DNA from: Gordonia araii NBRC 100433
Lineage (GTDB): Bacteria; Actinomycetota; Actinomycetes; Mycobacteriales; Mycobacteriaceae
Assembly (NCBI RefSeq): GCF_000241265.1
Contig: NZ_BAEE01000005.1
Span: 1-38,607 of the forward strand
Length of the DNA stretch: 38,607 bases
Direction: 5' to 3'
Part shown: positions 8,817-17,778 of the stretch, one piece after another
Layout: each line of letters starts with the position of its first letter
Position numbering within the stretch: position 1 is the first letter of the stretch
Notes under the pieces: model-generated
What the model was told of the DNA's origin: nothing
Database searches by the model: none
What the model saw: only the letters and a program-made list of their open reading frames with translations
Program-made: the position numbers and the translations under genes

Positions 8817-10109
8817 AGCCGCCGACTCGGGTCGGGGCGTCGCCGCCAGCAAGGCCCCGAGCGCGGTCAGCACGTCGGCGGGACGATTGAGGTTGAGCCC
8901 GGTCAGGTCGGACACCTTGCGCAGTCGGTACTGCACGGTGTTCGGGTGGACGTGCAGCATCCGGGCGGTCGTCGCCGTGCTGCACTCGTTGTCGAGATAG
9001 CACTGCAGCGTCTGCCAGAGCACCTCGTCGTCGGCGATGGGGGCCAACCGGGAGGCGCTGAGCCGGCTCGCGCGGGTGGGGCGGCTGAGCTGGAACTCGA
9101 TGGCCAGGTCGTCGAATCGCACGACCGGTCGAGGGGGAGATTTGCGTTGCGCGATCGCGAGCAGGTCGCGCAACTGGGGCACGACGGACGCGACCTCCTC
9201 GGCGGTCACCAGGTCGACGGCGCAGGTGGTACGGGCCGCCATCCGTTCGCCGAGCTGCCGCAAACGTGCGTCGAGTTCGGCGAAGTCGGGCATCGCGTCC
9301 TCATCCGTCGTACCGTGCGGGGCCGGGCGCAGCGGCAGCAGGGCGATGCCGCCGTTCGCGGTGAGCGAGTACAGCGCCTCGCCCCGGCTGATCCCGTCGA
9401 GCTGTCGCTGCAGGCGCCGCACCTTGCGGGCCGCCGCGACCGTGGTCGAGACCGACGCGTCGGTCTCGTCGCTGTTGGGTTCGACCGCGACCGCGACCGC
9501 CCAATACCGGGGCTCGACGGTCAGGTGGAAACGCTCGGCGACGTCGCGGTAGTCGCCGCCGTCGATCAGTGCGGCCAGCAGTTCGCTGTGCCCGGGACGC
9601 GGCGAGTGCTGGCTGCCGATGCTGTCGGCGTCATAGCCGGTGATGACGGCGGCGGTGGCGGCGCGCAACCACTCGTAGTGCAGATCGCCGAGCCGCACGA
9701 GGCTGCCTTCGGCGAACTCGACACCGTCCTCGTGCAGCCCCGCGATGATCGCCCACCAGTGCTTGGCGCCCACGTGGTAGGCGTCGAGGACATCGGCGAT
9801 GGGCACCTGCTCGTCGGCCCGGTTGCTGGCCGACTCGATCAGATCGGCGAGTTCCTCGGTGCTCGGCGGCTGCCCGGTGCGCAGGACGCGCAGCATGATC
9901 TCCAGATTGCGCCGCACGATCCGGGTGACGTCGGTCTTGACCGTCTCGGCGGGCAGCGACCGGTAGAAGTCGACCTCCGCGCAGATCTGGGCGACAACGT
10001 CGGCGACCAGCGTCGCGGTTCGTTGAGCCAGGTGATCAACCAAGCGGATGGGCGGAGAGGGGTGGGAACGGGCGCGCCCCGCGCGGGCTGGTTCGTGCAG
10101 TGCGGTCAT
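8787..10109 (-). CDS. PucR/CdaR-type transcriptional regulator
   Basis: The 440-residue protein has the three-part layout of this actinobacterial group. An RsbRD-like N-terminal helical domain (about residues 25-160, with VADVVAQICAEVDFY and the HVGAKHWW segment) precedes a degenerate GGDEF-like middle domain (about 190-310). A PucR C-terminal helix-turn-helix (about 360-425) shows the signature LHVHPNTVQYRLRKV. It is expected to bind DNA as an activator responding to a metabolite. No conserved nucleotide-cyclase motif is present, as is usual for the family. Its target is not evident; the nearest co-directional gene, a secreted hydrolase upstream, ends 56 bp before it. Confidence 0.88.
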   Translation of the reverse strand: MTALHEPARAGRARSHPSPPIRLVDHLAQRTATLVADVVAQICAEVDFYRSLPAETVKTDVTRIVRRNLEIMLRVLRTGQPPSTEELADLIESASNRADEQVPIADVLDAYHVGAKHWWAIIAGLHEDGVEFAEGSLVRLGDLHYEWLRAATAAVITGYDADSIGSQHSPRPGHSELLAALIDGGDYRDVAERFHLTVEPRYWAVAVAVEPNSDETDASVSTTVAAARKVRRLQRQLDGISRGEALYSLTANGGIALLPLRPAPHGTTDEDAMPDFAELDARLRQLGERMAARTTCAVDLVTAEEVASVVPQLRDLLAIAQRKSPPRPVVRFDDLAIEFQLSRPTRASRLSASRLAPIADDEVLWQTLQCYLDNECSTATTARMLHVHPNTVQYRLRKVSDLTGLNLNRPADVLTALGALLAATPRPESAASAAGERPAD

Positions 10110-10165
10110 GGGTCCGGATCGATTGGCTGGGGTGAGTGGTCGAAGTACCGCTCAACGGTCCCACA

Positions 10166-11230
10166 TCAGCCGGTTCCACCGGGCACCCTTGGGGAAGACG
10201 GCGCCCTCAGCCGGGCAGCGGCCGGGTTGCGAAGGACCTCGTCGAAGGCCTTGTCGCGCGGCAACAGCCAGCGCTTGCCGACGAAGAACTCACCGGCCCG
10301 GCGATCCCGGTAGGCCACGTGCAGCAGCCACGCGGTGGTGACGCCGATGAACGGATTCGTCCTCGCCGACCGCGCGACATCGAGGTGGTGCGCCGACTTC
10401 GAGACGGCGAAATACGCCGGGGCAGTTCGCAGCCCGTTGTACTGGTAGACCTTCTGCCAGGCCCAGGGCGGCACGACGACGTCCTTGCGCCCGCCCAGGA
10501 TGAGCGCGGGGACGTGAACGGTGGCCCCGACGGCGAGCGGGCCGTTCTGGATGGCGAAAACCCCGACGACCCGGAAGTTCGGGATCACCGCCCGCCCGGC
10601 GCTCTGATATACCGATGCGGCCTGCAGCGCGCCCTGGCCGCCGGCCGAGTGCCCGGCGTAGGTGACGCGCGAGAAGTCCACTTTCCGGTACAGCGGGTCG
10701 CCGCGCTGGCCGTTGAGGTGCGCGAGGACGGCGGTGCCGAGCGTCGGCACCTCGACCAACGAGTTCCAGAAGGTGAACGGTATGGCGACGATGAAGCCGT
10801 GGCTGGCCCAGTTGCGGGCCAGTGCCGTGTACTGGGCGGAGTTGCCTGCGATACCGGGCATGAAGATCACCGCGGGGTACGGTCCCTTCGCCTTCTTGCC
10901 GACGGGCGCGAAAATCTGCACGCCCACCGGAGATCCCAGTCCGTAGGGAAAGGCATCCGAGCAGGTCGCTGTCTCGTAGTTGCCCTCGGCGTGCGCCTGC
11001 AGCCCCATGATCAGGCCCATGAGCGATCGGTCGCAGGGACCAGACGCGTAGTTCGTCGCCACCTTCAGCGGCCCCGGCTTGCCGAACTCGGCGTGCACAC
11101 TCGGAGCGGATGCCGCTGCCGACGGCGCCGGCTGCCTCGGGGCGGCGCCGGCGGTGCCGATCGATGCGGCGGTGACGACGACGGCCGCAGCGCAGGCAGC
11201 CGTCAGTCCTCGAAAAGTGATCCCCGTCAT
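10166..11230 (-). CDS. Secreted alpha/beta hydrolase
   Basis: The 354-residue product carries a Sec signal peptide (cleavage near AGAAPRQPAP). An alpha/beta hydrolase domain follows, with an oxyanion-side strand PYPAVIFMPGIAG, the nucleophile elbow GHSAGGQ, an acid in GGRKDVVVPP and a His in SKSAHHLD. The arrangement resembles dienelactone-hydrolase/chlorophyllase-like extracellular esterases of actinobacteria; lipid ester or polyester substrates are possible but not determined. A 155-bp gap separates it from the divergent SGNH esterase, so two secreted esterases share this upstream region. No clear ribosome binding site precedes the ATG at 11230. Confidence 0.82.
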   Translation of the reverse strand: MTGITFRGLTAACAAAVVVTAASIGTAGAAPRQPAPSAAASAPSVHAEFGKPGPLKVATNYASGPCDRSLMGLIMGLQAHAEGNYETATCSDAFPYGLGSPVGVQIFAPVGKKAKGPYPAVIFMPGIAGNSAQYTALARNWASHGFIVAIPFTFWNSLVEVPTLGTAVLAHLNGQRGDPLYRKVDFSRVTYAGHSAGGQGALQAASVYQSAGRAVIPNFRVVGVFAIQNGPLAVGATVHVPALILGGRKDVVVPPWAWQKVYQYNGLRTAPAYFAVSKSAHHLDVARSARTNPFIGVTTAWLLHVAYRDRRAGEFFVGKRWLLPRDKAFDEVLRNPAAARLRAPSSPRVPGGTG

Positions 11231-11385
11231 AAGGGTTCATCTTGGGGCCGCCGTCGGTCCCGGCCGTTATGTGCGCACACAAACATCGTCGCGTTCTCTT
11301 GGTTGCGATCACCATTCGATGCCGGGCACTCGGCGATAGGGTCATCCGGATCAGGGAGTACGCGGACGGAAGAGGAGTGCCGGGG

Positions 11386-12249
11386 ATGAGTGGTGTTTTG
11401 GTGCGCGGGACGCGGCTGGCCGCGGTGGGTGTCGGAATGCTCGCAGCGGGAGCGCTCCTGGCGGCTCCGGCGGACGCCGCCCCGCTGCGCGGCGCCGAAT
11501 ACGTCGCCCTCGGCGACTCGGCGGCCGCCGGGCCGCTGATCGAACCCCAAGACCGTTCGTCGCCTGGCTGCCTTCGGGCCGAACGCAACTACCCGGCCGT
11601 GATCGCCCAGCGCGTCGGCGCACGGCTGCGCGACGCGACCTGCTCCTCGGCGAGGTCGGAGAACGTCTACGCGACGCCGCAGCGCACCGTGGCGGGGGTG
11701 GTCCCCGTGCAGGCGTCGGCGCTCTCGGCGCGGACCAGACTGGTCACGCTGACGATCGGGCTGAACGATGTCGGGATGTTCCCGATCGCCCTCTCGTGCG
11801 CTGACATCCCCGGCTCGGCGCCGTGCAGCCAGCGGTATCGCCGCGGCGGCCCGGACGACCTCGGCGTCCGGATCAACGCGGCCGGGGCCAAGTGGGGCCG
11901 GACGCTCGACGCGATCCGCCGTCACGCCCCGAACGCGAAGGTCGTCGTCGTCGGCTACGGCACCTACATCCGCAAAGGCGGCTGCGCTGCCCAGCCGATC
12001 CGTCCCGCCGACGCCGACTTCTTCCGCAGCGTGGTGGCCAAGGCCAACCGGGTGATGGCCGCGCAGGCGCAGCGGCGGGGAATGCAGTTCGTCGACATCG
12101 GCCCGATGAGCGAGGGGCACGACATGTGCGCCGCACCCGGGCGCCAGTACTTCTACGGCACGGTGCCGTCGGAGTTCGGCGTGCCGCTGCATCCGACACC
12201 GCTCGGGATGGTCGCGATCGGCCGATACGTGGCGAGTCGCCTGGGCTGA
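11386..12249 (+). CDS. Secreted SGNH/GDSL-type esterase
   Basis: The 287-residue product has a signal peptide (cleavage near APADAAPL) and SGNH blocks: YVALGDSAAAG (nucleophile Ser), LTIGLNDVG (Asn of block III) and LHPTPLGM (His of block V). The usual Asp three residues before that His is replaced (V in VPLH), as in Streptomyces scabies esterase, which works with a Ser-His pair. Six or more cysteines suggest disulfides. The ATG at 11386 follows AGAGGAG (11371-11377); a reading-frame extension to 11242 has no signal-peptide logic and is rejected. It probably acts on lipid esters at the cell surface. Confidence 0.88.
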   Translation: MSGVLVRGTRLAAVGVGMLAAGALLAAPADAAPLRGAEYVALGDSAAAGPLIEPQDRSSPGCLRAERNYPAVIAQRVGARLRDATCSSARSENVYATPQRTVAGVVPVQASALSARTRLVTLTIGLNDVGMFPIALSCADIPGSAPCSQRYRRGGPDDLGVRINAAGAKWGRTLDAIRRHAPNAKVVVVGYGTYIRKGGCAAQPIRPADADFFRSVVAKANRVMAAQAQRRGMQFVDIGPMSEGHDMCAAPGRQYFYGTVPSEFGVPLHPTPLGMVAIGRYVASRLG

Positions 12250-12254
12250 GCGCC

Positions 12255-14327
12255 CTAGCTCGATCCCAACTGCTGCCAGAGGAACTCGTAGGCCAGCGCG
12301 GCGAGGAAGGCGGCCTGCTTGTTGTCGGCCGCACCGCCGTGCCCGCCTTCGATGTTCTCGTAGTACCAGACGTCGTCGTGACCGGCTTCGGTCAGCCGCG
12401 CGGCGAACTTGCGGGCGTGGCCCGGGTGGACGCGGTCGTCGCGGGTCGAGGTGGTGATCAGGATCGGCGGGTAGACGGTGTCGGCCGCGACGTTGTGATA
12501 CGGCGAGAAGGGTTCGATGAACGCCCACTCGTCCTCGTCGTCGGGGTTGCCGTACTCGGCCACCCACGACGCCCCAGCGAGCAGCGTGTGATAGCGCCGC
12601 ATATCGATCAGCGGGACCTGGCACACCAGTGCCCCGAACAGCTCGGGGTAGCGCGTCGCCATCACGCCCATCAGCAGCCCGCCGTTCGAACCGCCTTGCG
12701 CGCCGAGCTGTTCGACCGTGGTCAGGCCGTCGGCCACCAGCGCTTTGGCGACCGACGAGAAGTCCTCGTACACCTTGTGCCGCCCGGCTTTCTGCGTCTG
12801 GGTGTGCCACGTCGGGCCGTACTCGCCGCCGCCCCGGATGTTGGCGACGACGTAGATGCCGCCGTCGGCGATCCAGTTCCGTCCCGGCGTCGACGCGTAC
12901 CCGGGTACCAGCGCGTTTTGGAAGCCGCCGTAGCCGTAGAGCAGCGTCGGGCCGGATTCGACATCGCGGCGGCGCACCACGAAGTACGGGATGCGCGTCC
13001 CGTCGTCGGAGGAGGTGAAGAACTGTTCGGCGACGACATCGCTCGAGTCGTAGAACTCCGGCGAATGCTTGATCGGTGCGACGCCGTCGACGGTGGTGCC
13101 GTGCAGCAGAGTCGGTGGCGTCGTGAACGTGCTCGTGGAGAGGAAGATCTCGTCGCCGTCTTCGGGATCGGTGTCGAGGATCGAGATGGTCGCCAGCTCG
13201 GGCAGTCCGTCGAGGGTCTGCGGCTTCCAGTCGCCCAGCGTCAGCAGTGAGACACGGGTGGCGACGTCGTGCAGCGTGGTGAGGACCAGGTGCGACTGGG
13301 TCAGGTCGTAGTCGGCCAGGCTCGTCGTCGCATCCGGGGCGAAGAGGACGGTGGCGTCGCGGTCGCCGGCCAGGTACGCCTCGTAGTCGAAGACGAGCAG
13401 ACTGCCCGGTTCGTGGACCGTGCCGCCGATCTCCCACGGCGAGCGGGGGACGACGAACAGCCATTCGCGGTAGGGGCCGGTGTGCGCATCCGTCGGGACG
13501 TCGATGAGCGCCAGTTCGGCGTCGTCCGTCCCCGCCGCCGGCCGGATCTCGTAGATCAGCGAGTTGTAGAAGTCGGTGGCGCGCGACGCGAAGTGCCGCT
13601 CGAAGCCGGGCGTGCTGTCGTATGACGCGCCCGCCGAGACGTCGGTGACCTCGCCGGCGAACACGACGGGGGCGTCGGCCAGATCGGTGCCGCGAACCCA
13701 GCGCTTGGTGATTCGGGGATACCCGGATTCGGTGAGCGAAGGCGCGCCGTCGGGTGCCGCATCGAAATCGGTGCCGACGTAGATGGTGTCCGGATCGAGC
13801 CAGCCCACCGTCGATTTGGCCTCGGGCAAGGCAAAACCGCCGTCCTCGGGGGTTACCCACGTGCGGGTCACCAGGTCGAACTCGCGGACCACGGTCGCAT
13901 CCGCGCCTCCGCGCGACAGGGAGACGAGGGTGTGTCGCCAGGTCGTCGATCCGTCGCGCGGGCGCAGCACGCGGGCACCGCTCCACACCCAGTTCTCGTC
14001 CTCGTCGGCGGCGAGGCGGTCGACGTCGATCAGGACGTCCCAGTCGGGGTCGTCGGTGCGGTAGGACTCCAGCGTGGTGCGCCGCCACAATCCGCGCGGG
14101 TTCTTCGCGTCGCGCCAGAAGTTGTAGAGGAACTCGCCGCGCCGGACGACGCCGGGGATCTTGTCGTCGTTGTCGAGGATCTCCAGCGTCTGCGAGCGAA
14201 TCTTCTCGAAACGCGGTGTGGCGGCAATGGTTTCGAGTGCCTTCTGGTTGCGCTCGCGCACCCAGGCGAGCTGCTCCTCGCCGTCGATGTCTTCCAGCCA
14301 CTGATTCGGATCGCCCACGTCGGTCAT
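12255..14327 (-). CDS. Prolyl oligopeptidase family serine peptidase (S9A)
   Basis: The 690-residue protein has the length of prolyl oligopeptidases. The N-terminal segment DPNQWLEDIDGEEQLAWVRERN is typical of S9A enzymes and is followed by a beta-propeller region to about residue 410. The peptidase domain carries the nucleophile elbow GGSNGGLLMG (Ser547), the acid in TSTRDDRVHPG and the His in IEGGHGGAADN. It cleaves short peptides after proline in the cytoplasm; there is no signal peptide. I chose the ATG at 14327 because the protein then begins just before the conserved WLE motif; the frame is open to 14429. It converges with the SGNH esterase with only 5 bp between stop codons. Two small inverted repeats lie just upstream. 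Confidence 0.92.
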   Translation of the reverse strand: MTDVGDPNQWLEDIDGEEQLAWVRERNQKALETIAATPRFEKIRSQTLEILDNDDKIPGVVRRGEFLYNFWRDAKNPRGLWRRTTLESYRTDDPDWDVLIDVDRLAADEDENWVWSGARVLRPRDGSTTWRHTLVSLSRGGADATVVREFDLVTRTWVTPEDGGFALPEAKSTVGWLDPDTIYVGTDFDAAPDGAPSLTESGYPRITKRWVRGTDLADAPVVFAGEVTDVSAGASYDSTPGFERHFASRATDFYNSLIYEIRPAAGTDDAELALIDVPTDAHTGPYREWLFVVPRSPWEIGGTVHEPGSLLVFDYEAYLAGDRDATVLFAPDATTSLADYDLTQSHLVLTTLHDVATRVSLLTLGDWKPQTLDGLPELATISILDTDPEDGDEIFLSTSTFTTPPTLLHGTTVDGVAPIKHSPEFYDSSDVVAEQFFTSSDDGTRIPYFVVRRRDVESGPTLLYGYGGFQNALVPGYASTPGRNWIADGGIYVVANIRGGGEYGPTWHTQTQKAGRHKVYEDFSSVAKALVADGLTTVEQLGAQGGSNGGLLMGVMATRYPELFGALVCQVPLIDMRRYHTLLAGASWVAEYGNPDDEDEWAFIEPFSPYHNVAADTVYPPILITTSTRDDRVHPGHARKFAARLTEAGHDDVWYYENIEGGHGGAADNKQAAFLAALAYEFLWQQLGSS

Positions 14328-14343
14328 CCGTCCATCATGCACT

Positions 14344-14356
14344 GACAAACTTTGTC
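14344..14356. promoter_or_regulatory. Small palindrome upstream of the prolyl oligopeptidase
   Basis: GACAAA-C-TTTGTC is a perfect 6-bp inverted repeat 16 bp upstream of the peptidase start codon. It could be an operator; no regulator can be assigned. Confidence 0.4.
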
Positions 14357-14372
14357 GCCGTGTCGAAGGTCG

Positions 14373-14389
14373 GTGGTCAATATGACCAC
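14373..14389. promoter_or_regulatory. 17-bp inverted repeat upstream of the prolyl oligopeptidase
   Basis: GTGGTCA-ATA-TGACCAC has perfect 7-bp arms with a 3-bp centre. It lies in the short gap between the oxidoreductase stop (14413) and the peptidase start. The length fits a dimeric-regulator operator better than a terminator, and there is no T-run. Confidence 0.45.
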
Positions 14390-14412
14390 GACGACCGGCG
14401 GAGACGACGAAT

Positions 14413-15618
14413 TTATCCGGCGACTTCACCGGTGCGGATCGGGCAGCGGGTGTGCGTGTAGATGGTGGGCATGCACAGGTTGCAATGCGTGCAGCGCGAG
14501 CGCACCGCCGGATCGGCGGCCAGCCGGCGGGGGAGGTCGGGCTCGCGCAGCAGGGCGCGGCCCATCGCGACGAACTCGAAGCCCTCGCTCATGGCGGTGG
14601 TGAGGGATTCGCGGTCGGTGACCCCGCCGAGCAGGATGAGCGGCATGCTCACCGCCTCGCGCAACTGGCGGGCCAGCGGAAGCAGATAGACATCGCGGTA
14701 CGGGTAATGCTTGAGAAAGACCGGCCCGGCCGCCTTCAGCCCCCACCGCATCGCGCCATGGAACGCGGCGGCGAACTCCTTGCGCGGTGCGGCGCCGTGA
14801 AACAGGTACATCGGGTTGAGCAGGGAGCTGCCCGCCGTCGGCTCGATGGCGTCGAGGTGCCCGTCGGCCTCGAAGAGCCGCGCGACTTCACACGCCTCGT
14901 CAATGTCGAAGCCGCGCAGCGGCCCGCGCCTGGGCGTGCCGTCGTACATGTTGAGCTTCACCCACACGGCTACCCGGTCGCCGACCGCTCGTCGCACGGC
15001 TTCGGCGACTTCGCGGGCGAAGCGGGCCCGGTTGACCAGGCTGCCGCCGTACTCGTCGCGACGCCGGTTGAGCAGCGGGGACAGGAAGCTCGACAGCAGG
15101 TAGTTGTGCCCGCAGTGCAGTTCGAGGGCGTCGAACCCGGAGTCGACGGCCAGCCGCGCTGCGTCGGCGAAAGTGCCGACGAGCCCGGCGATCTCGTCGG
15201 CATCGGGGGAGTGGGTCAGCGACATCCCCATCGGCGCCGGAATGCGACTGGCCGCCAGCGCGGGCGCCCGGTTCGACGCCGAGTTGGCCACCGGCCCCGC
15301 ATGACCGATCTGCGCCGCGGCCAGCGCACCCTCGTCGTGGATGGCGCCGGCGAGCCGCCGCAGGCCGTCGACGGCTTCGGGACGCAACCAGATCTGGTGG
15401 CGATCGGTGCGCCCGCCCGGTGTGATCGAGCAGTAGGCGACGGTGCTGATCCCGACGCCGCCGGCGGCGACCTCGCGGTGGAAGGCGACGAGGTCGTCGG
15501 TGACGAGTGCCTCGGGCGTCATCCCCTCGAAGGTGGCGCATTTGATGAGTCGGTTGCGCGTGCGCAGCGGCCCGAGTCTGGCGGGAGCGAACGGGTCGGG
15601 TGCGATGGGCGGCGTCAT
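14413..15618 (-). CDS. NADH:flavin oxidoreductase, old yellow enzyme family
   Basis: The 401-residue FMN enzyme has an OYE-type barrel: N-terminal PARLGPLRTRNRLIKCATFEG, then IGHAGP, the substrate-binding pair in LHCGHNYLLSSFLSP, the NRRRDEYGGSLVNRARF signature and the phosphate-binding LILLGGV near the C-terminus. The barrel is followed by CTHCNLC and a fourth Cys ten residues on, like the Fe-S cysteine cluster of 2,4-dienoyl-CoA reductase-type enzymes but with shorter spacing. It probably reduces an activated C=C bond. The frame continues open to 16164, but that extension covers the TetR gene in another frame and is a shadow. It lies 32 bp downstream of the TetR gene and is probably controlled by it. 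Confidence 0.88.
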   Translation of the reverse strand: MTPPIAPDPFAPARLGPLRTRNRLIKCATFEGMTPEALVTDDLVAFHREVAAGGVGISTVAYCSITPGGRTDRHQIWLRPEAVDGLRRLAGAIHDEGALAAAQIGHAGPVANSASNRAPALAASRIPAPMGMSLTHSPDADEIAGLVGTFADAARLAVDSGFDALELHCGHNYLLSSFLSPLLNRRRDEYGGSLVNRARFAREVAEAVRRAVGDRVAVWVKLNMYDGTPRRGPLRGFDIDEACEVARLFEADGHLDAIEPTAGSSLLNPMYLFHGAAPRKEFAAAFHGAMRWGLKAAGPVFLKHYPYRDVYLLPLARQLREAVSMPLILLGGVTDRESLTTAMSEGFEFVAMGRALLREPDLPRRLAADPAVRSRCTHCNLCMPTIYTHTRCPIRTGEVAG

Positions 15619-15650
15619 GACGATCTGCTTTCGGTGGGCTGTGGTGCAGG

Positions 15651-16202
15651 TCAGGCTGGTGCGGTCAATCCGGCGATGACGAAGGAGCGAAGTGCTCCGA
15701 GCGCATCGGGGGACAGCGGTGCGCGGTCGGCGCGGCCGAACACGGTCAGGATCAAGTCGAAGGCCAGCGCCCAGCGCGTGCGGGCGGTCTTCTCGTCGAG
15801 GTCGGGCAGGGTCGCGCTCCAGTCCCGAAGCGAGGTCCAGCCGCCTGGCCGCCGCGTTCGCGGGGCGTCGGCGATGAGGCGCGCGAGCAAGTGCAGGTGG
15901 GTGCGGCCGAGTTCTTCGGACTGGGCCTCGGTGAAGGGTGCGAGCAACGCATCGACGACCTGGGGCACCGGTGTCGTCGGAGTGAGGGAGTCGAGCGCCC
16001 TGCGCCATCGCGGGACCAGTCGCTCGTCGAGGAGGGCGACGACGAGGTCTTCTTTGGTGCCGAAGTGGTAGTGGACGGCTGCGACGTTCGCGTCGGCGGC
16101 CGCGCAGATCGCCCGCACCGAGACCGTGTCGTAGGAGGCGGTCGCGAAGAGTTCCTCCGCGCACTGCAGGAGGCGGTCACGGGTGGCAGTTTGCGGCGGC
16201 AC
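15651..16202 (-). CDS. TetR-family repressor next to the flavin oxidoreductase
   Basis: The 183-residue protein has a TetR DNA-binding domain at about residues 5-50 (TRDRLLQCAEELFATASYDTVSVRAICAAA, then VAAVHYHFGTKEDL). A helical ligand domain of the type seen in AcrR-like regulators follows. The frame is open to a TTG at 16226, right after a stop. I prefer the GTG at 16202, which has GGAG just upstream, although the spacing is short. It is the first gene of a two-gene leftward unit with the oxidoreductase and is divergent from lipoamide dehydrogenase. The palindrome at 16234-16250 is its likely operator. Confidence 0.85.
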   Translation of the reverse strand: MPPQTATRDRLLQCAEELFATASYDTVSVRAICAAADANVAAVHYHFGTKEDLVVALLDERLVPRWRRALDSLTPTTPVPQVVDALLAPFTEAQSEELGRTHLHLLARLIADAPRTRRPGGWTSLRDWSATLPDLDEKTARTRWALAFDLILTVFGRADRAPLSPDALGALRSFVIAGLTAPA

Positions 16203-16233
16203 GTTCTCCAGTAAACCCTGATTCAATCAATGT

Positions 16234-16250
16234 TTCAATCAACGATTGAA
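16234..16250. promoter_or_regulatory. 17-bp palindromic operator, with an extra half-site
   Basis: TTCAATC-AAC-GATTGAA is a perfect 7-bp inverted repeat. The same half-site TTCAATCAA also occurs 12 bp to the left (16222-16230). It lies upstream of the TetR/oxidoreductase unit, so autoregulation is likely. It ends about 50 bp before the -10 hexamer of the divergent lpd gene and may not affect it. Confidence 0.65.
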
Positions 16251-16301
16251 GTTGCTACTCGCCAGTACCGATGACCCTCTGCGTTCCGATTGCCCGGGCG
16301 C

Positions 16302-16307
16302 TACGCT
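16302..16307 (+). promoter_or_regulatory. -10 hexamer of leaderless lpd transcript
   Basis: TACGCT (TANNNT) is followed 7 nt later by the GTG at 16315, with no ribosome binding site. This supports a leaderless mRNA and decides the start codon over a TTG at 16246. Confidence 0.6.
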
Positions 16308-16314
16308 GAAAACC

Positions 16315-17700
16315 GTGTCAGAACACTTTGAAACCGTTGTCCTGGGTGCAGGACCCGGTGGGTACGTGGCCGCGATCCGGTCCGCCCAGCTGGGTCGCAC
16401 AACCGCCGTCATCGAGGAGAAGTGGTGGGGGGGTGTCTGTCTCAACGTCGGGTGCATCCCGTCGAAAGCGTTGCTGCGCAACGCCGAATTGGCCCACATC
16501 TTCAACCACCAGGCCTCGACGTTCGGAATGAGCGGCGAGGTGACCTTCGACTTCGGGTCGGCGTTCGACCGCAGCCGCAAGGTGTCCGACGGAATCGTCA
16601 AGGGCGTTCACTTCTTGATGAAGAAGAACAAGATCACCGAGATCGACGGCTACGGCGTGTTCCGCGACGCGAAGACCATCGTCGTCGGCGACCGGGAGAT
16701 CACGTTCGACAACGTCATCATCGACACCGGCTCCGAGGTGAAACTGTTGCCCGGCGTCGAGCTGTCGAGCAACGTGGTCACCTACGAGACGCAGATCATG
16801 AGCCGCGACCTGCCGAAGTCGATCGCCATCGTCGGTGCCGGTGCGATCGGCATGGAGTTCGGCTACGTGCTCGCCAACTACGGCGTCGACGTCACCATCA
16901 TCGAGTTCCTTGACCGGGTGCTGCCCAACGAGGACGCCGACGTGTCCAAGGAGATCGCCAAGCAGTACAAGAAGCTCGGCGTGAAGCTGCTGACCTCGAC
17001 GAAGGTGCAGACCGTCACCGACAACGGGTCGTCGGTCACCGTCACCTACGCCGACGCCAAGGACCAGCCGGGGGAGCTGACCGTCGACCGCGTGCTGATG
17101 TCCGTCGGATTCGCCCCCCGCGTCACCGGTTTCGGCCTGGAGAACACCGGCGTCGAGCTGACCGAGCGCGGCGCGATCGCCATCGACGACAACATGCGCA
17201 CGAATGTGCCGGGGATCTACGCGATCGGCGATGTCACGGCGAAGCTGCAGCTCGCCCACGTTGCCGAGGCCCAGGGCATCGTCGCCGCCGAGACCATCGC
17301 CGGGGCCGAGACCATGACGCTCGGCGACTATCGGATGATGCCGCGCGCCACCTTCTGCCAGCCGCAGGTCGCCTCCTTCGGGCTGACCGAGGCGCAGGCG
17401 CGTGACGAAGGCTACGCGGTCAAGGTCACCACCTTCCCGTTCAGCGCCAACGGCAAGGCGCAAGGCCTCGCCGAGACCGCCGGCTTCGTCAAGCTGATCA
17501 CCGACACGACGCATGACGAGCTGCTCGGCGCGCACCTCGTCGGCGACAACGTGTCGGAGTTCCTGCCGGAACTCACCCTCGCGCAGAAGTGGGACCTGAC
17601 CGCAAAGGAACTAGCGCGCAACGTACACACTCACCCGACGATGAGCGAAGCGCTGCAGGAGGTCTTCCACGGCGCGAGCGGGCACATGATCAACCTGTAG
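16315..17700 (+). CDS. lpd: Dihydrolipoamide dehydrogenase
   Basis: The 461-residue FAD enzyme is the E3 component that reoxidises lipoyl groups of pyruvate and 2-oxoglutarate dehydrogenases. In mycobacteria it also serves the peroxide-defence complex. Visible features are the N-terminal FAD motif GAGPGG, the redox disulfide CLNVGC (Cys42/Cys47), the NAD motif [10 protein letters not shown], the second FAD motif IYAIGDVT and the C-terminal interface base in HPTMSE. The GTG start at 16315 is supported by a leaderless -10 hexamer. It is transcribed alone and ends at a clear hairpin terminator. The gene matches the lpdC type of Mycobacterium tuberculosis in length and motifs. Confidence 0.96.
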   Translation: MSEHFETVVLGAGPGGYVAAIRSAQLGRTTAVIEEKWWGGVCLNVGCIPSKALLRNAELAHIFNHQASTFGMSGEVTFDFGSAFDRSRKVSDGIVKGVHFLMKKNKITEIDGYGVFRDAKTIVVGDREITFDNVIIDTGSEVKLLPGVELSSNVVTYETQIMSRDLPKSIAIVGAGAIGMEFGYVLANYGVDVTIIEFLDRVLPNEDADVSKEIAKQYKKLGVKLLTSTKVQTVTDNGSSVTVTYADAKDQPGELTVDRVLMSVGFAPRVTGFGLENTGVELTERGAIAIDDNMRTNVPGIYAIGDVTAKLQLAHVAEAQGIVAAETIAGAETMTLGDYRMMPRATFCQPQVASFGLTEAQARDEGYAVKVTTFPFSANGKAQGLAETAGFVKLITDTTHDELLGAHLVGDNVSEFLPELTLAQKWDLTAKELARNVHTHPTMSEALQEVFHGASGHMINL

Positions 17701-17720
17701 ACCCCGACCGGCCTGTCAAG

Positions 17721-17756
17721 TATTCGGCCCAGCGGCTTTCGTCGCTGGGCCGAATA
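17721..17756. terminator. Hairpin terminator between lpd and the DUF4873 gene
   Basis: A perfect 14-bp stem (TATTCGGCCCAGCG at 17721-17734 with its complement at 17743-17756) has an 8-nt loop. The flanks lack a long T-run but the A/T ends of the stem fit use in both directions between convergent genes. Confidence 0.8.
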
Positions 17757-17778
17757 GCATTCGGGGGGTGCCCCGGGT

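Noticed and set aside
11227..14301. 1024-codon open frame on the minus strand across the prolyl oligopeptidase and SGNH esterase
   Set aside because: It runs out of frame with two clear enzymes and encodes an Arg/Pro/Ala-rich sequence, typical of a GC shadow.
15619..16164. N-terminal extension of the flavin oxidoreductase frame
   Set aside because: It covers the TetR gene in another frame, and the OYE domain starts normally at 15618.
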